Shown here one piece after another: positions 57,795 through 64,000 of a stretch of 64,000 nucleotides of DNA. Origin of the DNA: Datisca glomerata (taxonomy: Eukaryota; Streptophyta; Magnoliopsida; Cucurbitales; Datiscaceae). Where the stretch lies: contig QANY01000156.1 in assembly GCA_003255025.1 (NCBI GenBank), positions 1,141,639 through 1,205,638 on the forward strand, written 5' to 3'. Each line of letters starts with the position of its first letter. The first letter of the stretch is position 1. Both the position numbers and the translations under genes were made by a program. The notes below the pieces were generated by a model. That model saw nothing but the letters and a program-made list of their open reading frames with translations. It was not told the DNA's origin and searched no databases.

Positions 57795-58129
57795 CCCTAC
57801 ATAGGACAAAAGGACCATGTAAGTATCCCATGGCACACGACATCAAAGAAACCTTAGGCGAAAGACCTCACCCAGGGCGAAAGCCTAAAGAGGCATCCTT
57901 ATCGCATAAAATGATTGGAAAAAGACCCTACCTAGGGTAAAAGACCACGATAATATTTCGTGGCACCTTAGTACACGATATGCTGGGACAAAGTACTTTA
58001 ACAATGGTCATAGTCACCAAGACCTCATAACTTACCTAAGACTAATATGATAAAATATTTTACATATGATAAAAGGACCACTGTAATATTCGATGGTACT
58101 AAAGTCACCATATGGCTTTACACTAGAAG
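57795..58129 (+). repeat. T block 2
   Basis: Units of the T type (AAAAGGACCATGTAAGTATC, AAAGACCTCACCCAGGGCGA), about three copies. Confidence 0.65.
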
Positions 58130-58450
58130 TCACACAAATGACTATGATACTCGAAGTTGTAAGATGACTGAGGTACACAAAGTCACCCAGATGATTATAT
58201 TGGATCCAAAGACACGCAGATGATTATAACACCCAATGTCACCCAGATGACTTTGGGACTCCAAGTAACACAGATGGCTAAGTACCCCTAGTCACACAGA
58301 TGACTAAGCACCTTAAGTTGCTCAGATGACTATATTACTCTATGTCACATAGATGATTAAGGTACTTGAAGTTATCTAGATAACTATGGTACCTAGAATC
58401 ATAATTATGAAAATGACACCCAAGTCACACTGATGACTATGGTATCAAGA
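58130..58450. repeat. Minisatellite M2
   Basis: About 11 units of roughly 27 bp, AGTCACACAGATGACTAAG and variants. Confidence 0.8.
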
Positions 58451-59762
58451 TTGACCAAAATCTTACAAATCACAAAGGACCTTGGTGCTCTACTAAAGAC
58501 GACTTCAAAGGACCTTTGGTGCTCTACTAAAGACGACTCCAAAGGACCTTACCGTCAAAGACTTTTCAAACATGATTTCAATAAACGAGGAAAAAAGGGC
58601 TCCAAAACCTTCCACTAGAAAGCGAAAGCATTGATGAATTGCATGAGCAAACACATAAGCATAGAGAGATGCAACAACAATCTCAGAAGAACAAGCAATT
58701 CATTTTAAATGAACAACGTCAACAACCAAATACAGACCCACCGCTCGATGGGATACATTTGGTTGATATTCTCGGGGCATAGAAGCTAAGGACCTTCAAT
58801 AACTCAAGAATATTGTCAAACTCAAGGCACGATGATGGGGGAATCACTCAATAGATACTCAATAGTCATTTTTTCTCCAAGAGAAGAATCGCTCAATTTC
58901 CTTTATGGCTAGCTCAAAGACACTCGTTGTGCCTACGCTACAAAATCACTATAAATTTCAGACAAAGCAATAGACGACCTAGACAGTTGAATCACTACGT
59001 GACTTGGACATACCAATAAACTTAGACATTGAGTTGTGAGAAAGTGTCAACAACCAAAGTATCAAAACCATCAGTTCTTAGCCACAACTTAGTTTCTAAA
59101 AATGTAACTTTGGATGGCAAGAAGAACCCTCGGGAAACATGCCACTTGAGTGTAATAACACCATCATCCACCATGAGACATGAGATGCCAAAGTAATGTA
59201 CTAAATACGCGGTCAAGTATGGATCAACATGAGAATCCAACGCAGGATTTCAGAAAAAATCCTACCTTTGAAAAGATTCTATAACGTCACAACGTCAAGT
59301 CAATCTCATAGTAAAGTAATCCCAACGAACTGGCCATCTTATCACCTACATTAGATCAAATGAACTCAATCCTAACACCAAGTCCTCATGATGTGTTCAG
59401 ACGAAGGTGTAAAAGTTTTGTGGTTATGACCACTGATCCAACTCAAGCCGCCTGACTGTGAGATGAAAAGCATAAGGACTCGGTCCCAACAATTACTTGG
59501 AGCAACTCGTACAAACCTGAACCACAGTGCTTCAGGTCCCAACACGATCACGTCCATCATTAATCAAGATGATGACATTTTTACCAAGAGTCAATTGACA
59601 AATATAAAGAAAGCTCATCTTAGTCACACGATGCTCTGTGACGCCATCCAACAAATACTTAGATATTTGGACACAAACTGTATTGTTTGATGATATCAAC
59701 GCCAACATATGCTTAACACTCGATTCAGTGAAAAGTCAGAGTCTTGTGTAAAAGCCCAGACA
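58451..59762 (+). repeat. P block 3
   Basis: Matches P block 1 over most of its length, including TATAAAT (58,950-58,956). A short direct duplication, AAAGGACCT...TACTAAAGACGACT, occurs at 58,480-58,550. Confidence 0.75.
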
Positions 59763-60147
59763 TTTTTTCTCCCTCACAGTTTACCCCCACTTCTTGAGTC
59801 TGAAGCATAGCGATAGAGTTGGGAAGCATGTCATGGAGGGAGCCATGGTTTTTACCCAAGGTCCTAGGTATGAGATAACCTCGTCAGAGTGTGATCTCGA
59901 TAGTGTAAGTATAGGTGAGGTCGTGTACATCGATCTGGTTGTGGAGGGTGCCTCACTTATGTTGACTTCAGCCACTGATGAGTCTTCTGTTTGGACTTAA
60001 TATGGGCACTACCCGAGAAATAAGAGTAATGGGATTTTTTAAAAATATTATTGACTGGTTTTAGCCCGAGCGTTTTTTCTCCTTCACAGTTTCCCCCACT
60101 TCTTGAGTCTGGATCATAGCGATAAAGTCGTCAAGTATGTTGTAAAA
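59763..60147 (-). repeat. Inverted P segment with duplicated leader
   Basis: Reverse complement of about 53,190-53,490. The words CAGTTTACCCCCACTTCTTG occur at 59,775 and, as a variant, at 60,090, giving two direct copies. No gene. Confidence 0.65.
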
Positions 60148-60781
60148 GCTCATAAATCTATTGTCAGATCGAATTGTCACACGTCACCCGATGAACTCAA
60201 TAATATGCAAGACAATAAAATGATGAAGGATTATCTCAACACCGATGTAGTTCCCAGCCTAATAAACTCTGACGCTCAAGTCAGTAAGGTGTATTTGAAA
60301 TTGTATTATCGAGGGTTGAGAGAATGCATATTATCTTTGTGAGGGGTCACCATCTATTCATACTGGATGAAGGAGAGTATTTGAAGAATATTCTCCTCAG
60401 ATCAGTTGCTTTTAAGTTATTATCTTATCACTTTAAACAACTTTGAGATTATTTCAGGTTGTTGAGATTGTATTTCTGTTACTTCAGAGGGGTCGATCAT
60501 TTGGACATGATGAGCCCTCGATTATCTTGTTGACCTCAGACATGTTGAGCCCTCAGTCATCCTGGTAACCTCTGACATGATGAGCCCTCGATCATCTTGG
60601 TGATCTTAGACATGATGAGCCCTCGATCATCTTGGTGACTTTGGGCCCTATAAAGTTGGTCTGTCACCTGAAACCCTTGGGTTTGGGGCTCATGAGCCTT
60701 CCATTATAAGATAAATGTTGGGCCTTGCCCTAAATCCTCATCTAAAGTGGCCCTTAGACTATGTATTTTTTAGGCTCCACA
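60148..60781 (-). repeat. LTR D
   Basis: About 634 bp, same family as A-C. The TATA box is changed (TATGAATAG on the minus strand near 60,350). U3 units lie at 60,493-60,640. It begins TGTGGAGCCTAAAAAATAC on the minus strand. No primer signature at its other end. Confidence 0.75.
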
Positions 60782-61290
60782 GTTTGCCACCACTTCTCAA
60801 CTCTAGAGCGTAGCCCTAGAATTTGCAAGTAAGTGCCGGTGGGAGTGATGAGCTTCATCTTGGTTTCCAAGCTAACTGGTGTTACTGGTTGTGAGTCTTT
60901 TATCCGTAGTGTACGTTAGGTCCATAAGTGCACGCCTTTGTATTCAAGCGTCCGGTGCGCTAAGCTGAATGTTGGGAGGAGCTTAATTGTTTTGGACATT
61001 GATACGTCTGATCTGGATGAGCGTCGTCTGCTTTACAGACTGGCAGGAGCACTTATTGTGCTCAACCTTGGATGGTCTGTCTGGGCATCTATCAGGCCTG
61101 GCCTTACTGGGCATGGTTAAGCACTCTAGTGTTGGCCTTACGTGCCTTGGCCGATTATTGAGCGCTCGGCCTTGTGGACCTTGGCTAAATGGGGCTTTGG
61201 CCGAGTGAGGCCTTGGTCTAGCACTGAGTGCTCAACTTTATGGGCCTTGGCCGAGTTAGGCCTTGGCCAAGCGCTGAGCGCTCGGCCTTG
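60782..61290 (+). repeat. Leader and GC-rich repeats after LTR D
   Basis: CAGTTTGCCACCACTTCTCA opens the leader. The GGCCTTGGCCGAG array at 61,110-61,290 ends in GCTCGGCCTTGTGCATAT. Parallel to 37,177-37,620. Confidence 0.7.
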
Positions 61291-61976
61291 TGCATATTAA
61301 TTTTTTGAGTAAGTGAGAGTTTTGGGAAAAATTCAATTTCCCCACCCCATTTGAAATACCAATTTTTTTAGATTCCCTCTAATTTTTCCCTCTCACTTCT
61401 CCAAAATTCCATCCCCCTTGTCCATAAATACCATTCAATCCTTTATCCAAAATCACTCATCTCCTTCATCATTTCTCAGTCTCTCATCCTTCTTCTCATA
61501 TCTTGCCTATTTTCATATTCATGGTGGTGAAGCTTTCTTACCAAGTTTGTGGAGGAATTCTCTTGGGCTACAATTTTCTCCTTTATTCATCGAGGTTAGT
61601 GTTCTTCAATTTATTCTTTCCCTTATTTCCTTAGGTCTCCATTTATCTCCAAATTCCATTTTTTCGGTTGGCCAAGGCCCAACTCGGCTTTGATGAGGAT
61701 AAGGTTATGAGAGGTGCGGAGAAGGAGACCGAGGATGGAGCTGAGGGTATTCTTGAGGGCGGAGCTGAGGGTATGACTGAGGTTGGAGCCGAGGGTACAA
61801 TTGAGGGTGGAGCTGAGGGTATGGATGAGGGTGGAGTCGAGGGTATGACTGAGGAAGAAGCCTAGGGTACTGAGGGTGATGCTGAATGTGATCAGGTGAG
61901 GTCATCCCAATACACGGGGGCCTAGACCGTTAACATTCCCTACCTCTACACTAAATGAGCTTCACCTGGAGATGTA
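61291..61976 (+). other. D-specific insert, small ORF with 8-residue repeats
   Basis: Not present in the B copy. A 91-residue hydrophobic, Ser/Leu-rich frame (61,418-61,693) precedes a frame (61,668-61,865) with about five EGGAEGM(T/D)-type 8-residue units, coded by 24-bp DNA repeats at 61,738-61,861. No domain recognised. Whether it is expressed is unknown. Confidence 0.45.
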
Positions 61977-62713
61977 TCAAATAGAATATGGTTTCTCCAT
62001 GTCCATTGAGATGAAGCTCCCAAGTGAGTCTGACGACCCTAACTCTTCCCTTGATTCTTTCTCTACTTCTTGAATTGCACAATTAATGATTATTTTGTGA
62101 TCTACCTTAGATATCGAACGGATCACTTCAATATGATACTCTTCGGGAGCTGAAAAAACGTTTAAATCCATCAAATTATGTCTCATCAAATATAAAAACA
62201 ATAGAATCCAACTAAATAGAGTATCGATTCAGTGACTTCTTACTCAATTTAGGGGTAACAGTGACACTCCCATCAAGTCCTAAGAGAGACTACGCCAAAC
62301 AAAAGTTATTATACTAAAAAACACTAATATTAAATTACTTTGCTTCTCAAGCTGAGTGTAAAGAAGATGGAGGATTTTACCTTATGTCTCTCATAACACT
62401 CTTCGAGATTATCGTTATACAAGATATGATCAAAGATGCCTGATGATTGGCCCTGCTTGATCTTCGCCTCAGCATTTTAGAGTCATTTTAGAATCTGCTC
62501 CTCTGTTTCGGTTCCTTTATATAACTATTAAATTCAGGTTGGAAAGCCAAGATGAGGTTAAGGTGCGAAATGAACGGGATGTTTAACTCACCTGGCATGG
62601 AGACACTTCTCCTGCTCATCCATTGAGGGATGACAGATAAAGACAAATACAACTTTGAGAGAGTTAGCCCTCACAAACTTTGCCCCTTGAACATCAATGT
62701 CAAGAATGCATCT
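61977..62713 (-). pseudogene. Captured guanylate kinase gene fragment, with introns
   Basis: Three exon-like blocks on the minus strand. Exon 1 (62,713-62,592) reads [20 protein letters not shown] then [16 protein letters not shown], the core of guanylate kinase, which converts GMP to GDP with ATP. Exon 2 (62,512-62,381) reads TETEEQILK, a stop, a second stop, [20 protein letters not shown] and [12 protein letters not shown]. Exon 3 (62,149-61,977) reads APEEYHIEVIRSISKVDHKI and ends at a stop. Borders have TAG|AGATGC, CCAG|GTGAG and ATAAG|GTAAAA. The N-terminal P-loop exons are absent. Two stops in exon 2 and the missing start mean it makes no enzyme. Retained introns show capture at the DNA level. 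Exon 3 identity is weaker. Confidence 0.8.
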
Positions 62714-63059
62714 CTACAAAGTAGATAGACAAGCATTAAAGTTTGGAGATAGAAAACAATATTACTACAATCATATTCAGAGCAGGTATTGTTCTAGAAA
62801 AAACTCCTTACATGGCTCTGACAAACATGTAATATAGTTGAAGAATCTATAATTTATGTTTAAGAGCAATACAGCTGAATGACCCTCGCCATTCAAGTAT
62901 ATTGGTTATTTAACTTTAAGTCTATGTTTGGACATTGAAAAGTGTCAAAGAAAGATTAGGGGAAAAGGGAAAGAAAGTATTCTAGAGTATTTCCTAACAT
63001 TATTTTTCTCTTCAGATTTGGCCTTAGACTCCCTCTACCGAGATTTATAAATGTGGTGC
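62714..63059. other. Insert tail, no gene seen
   Basis: Probably the intron and flank upstream of the captured kinase exons. No further kinase motif is visible. The B-type sequence resumes near 63,025. Confidence 0.4.
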
Positions 63060-64000
63060 TTAAGTTTTACATCCTTGCTCCCATTCAGCTATTACCCAAC
63101 GGTTGGAGGACTCTTCTTTTCCTTTAGTGCTAGGACATAAGACCGAAGTCGATATGAACCTTAAACTCTTGAGGAGTTTATATTATTTGGTCGAGCATGG
63201 GAGTATTGGTCACTATTACTTGAATGTTAGATCAGGAACTTCATTACTTACTGATAAGGCAACTAGCAATAAGTATTGGAAGGAGAAATATTTCTTTATC
63301 CAAGGGGAGTGGAATTGTCCTTCAAATGAGGTTTCTCCCAAGGTTATTAACGTGTAACCTAGTTGGGGCATTCCAGGTAGAATATAGTATTTTTTTTATT
63401 CTAGATATTGCCCATTCATTGTATACTGATGCATATTATCCTTTTTGTGCAGCTTTTGGTCTCGTGGTCTCATTGATTTCACTAAGACAACAAGTAGAGT
63501 CTTTGAGCATATGCATGGCTATCCTGATAGGCATATTGATGAGGTTTTGACAGAGAAAAATCTCATGGCTGTGGGTGTGTTGTAGCACGTAGTCAAACTT
63601 TCCTGAGGTATCCCCCTATGTCACCCTGGCACATTACCTCCGTTCTTTTTTCTTAGGTTTGCAATTTATTACTTATATAGGACTGAACCCGAGGTGATTG
63701 TTTTCAACCCACTGCCCCCGTTAGAGTAAAATATTGATTGGATGATGTCGGTAAGGGCCAAGCTTTCTTACGAAGAAGTGAAGAGGTTGGAGAGGGAGTC
63801 CTAAAAAAGGAAAAGACAAAAGGTTCCCCCAGAATGTTCTTGCATCTGATCATGGATCTGCGCCCACGTCTTCACATGTATATGAACAGATTCTGACTCA
63901 GCCTTCTGATGGGCCATCATCTGATCCTCCATAGATTCACCCCATTATGTCCTCAACGCGGCGTCATCATGAAGAGAAGAGAACCATTGACGTGATAGAG
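63060..64000 (+). pseudogene. Antisense ORF, N-terminal part beside LTR D (PF04195-like)
   Basis: An 84-residue frame (63,103-63,357) reads MEDSSFPLVLGHKTEVDMNL, KLLRSLYYLVEHGSIGHYYL and YWKEKYFFIQGEWNCPSNEV, nearly the same as 38,479-38,709. A second piece is at 63,390-63,550. Reading continues in broken frames past RLERES-type coiled-coil text to the window end. I infer that the pol of this element lies beyond 64,000 on the minus strand. Confidence 0.65.

Noticed and set aside
1..64000. tRNA or rRNA genes
   Set aside because: No cloverleaf or rRNA core sequence was noticed by eye; only tRNA-complementary primer sites are present. A tRNA scan would settle this.

Overview
This window is repeat-dominated plant nuclear DNA, most likely from a dicot. 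The evidence is the mix of element classes: PIF/Harbinger, CACTA, hAT and Helitron DNA transposons, Ty1/copia and Ty3/gypsy retrotransposons, and an integrated caulimovirid (plant pararetrovirus). I found no intact host gene. Nearly every coding region is a pseudogene with stops and frameshifts. One region (about 61,977-62,713, minus strand) holds exons of a captured host guanylate kinase gene.

Layout. 1-1,316: the 3' end of a CACTA transposon inserted in a Ty1/copia pol remnant, followed by a probable copia LTR. 1,317-5,000: a decayed PIF/Harbinger element (Myb/SANT-like accessory protein, then DDE transposase) with a MITE between them. 5,451-5,874: an LTR-like segment. 6,046-13,787: an endogenous pararetrovirus of slightly more than one genome unit, bounded by about 152-bp direct repeats 7,590 bp apart. 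13,788-16,569: AT-rich DNA and LTR-like flank. 16,570-22,377: a CACTA element with short palindromic subterminal repeats, TNPA-like and TNPD-like pseudogenes, a 120-nt foldback between them, and a nested 880-bp hAT element with a perfect 8-bp target duplication. 22,575-25,706: a non-autonomous Helitron containing a 0.6-0.7 kb internal duplication. 25,707-28,800: degraded repeats, including a second Helitron tail on the minus strand.

28,801-64,000 is a nest of related Ty3/gypsy elements with features of the Tat lineage: a PBS-type signature after the LTR, gag, protease, RT, two RNase H domains, integrase, a 3' untranslated region made of roughly 115-bp repeats, and an antisense ORF (PF04195-like) next to the 3' LTR. 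Four LTR copies (A 29,237; B 36,536; C 46,455; D 60,148) all point to the minus strand. A full-length minus-strand element lies between A and B. A plus-strand relative (39,798-46,430) is split inside its RNase H gene by a 2.4-kb GA-rich purine array. A minus-strand integrase/RNase H remnant meets a plus-strand integrase end head to head at about 49,803. A third, chimeric plus-strand copy lies at 53,975-56,945. Repeat blocks called T, M and P (3'-UTR repeats, a minisatellite, and an LTR-like block with a TATA box) recur at 51,200-53,470 and 56,946-59,760.

These elements do not form a working pathway. The features most worth a second look are the pararetrovirus unit with its terminal redundancy, the CACTA foldback, the purine array inside a natural palindrome, the guanylate kinase capture, and the antisense ORF architecture. 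All calls come from reading the sequence and recalling family features. No database search was run.
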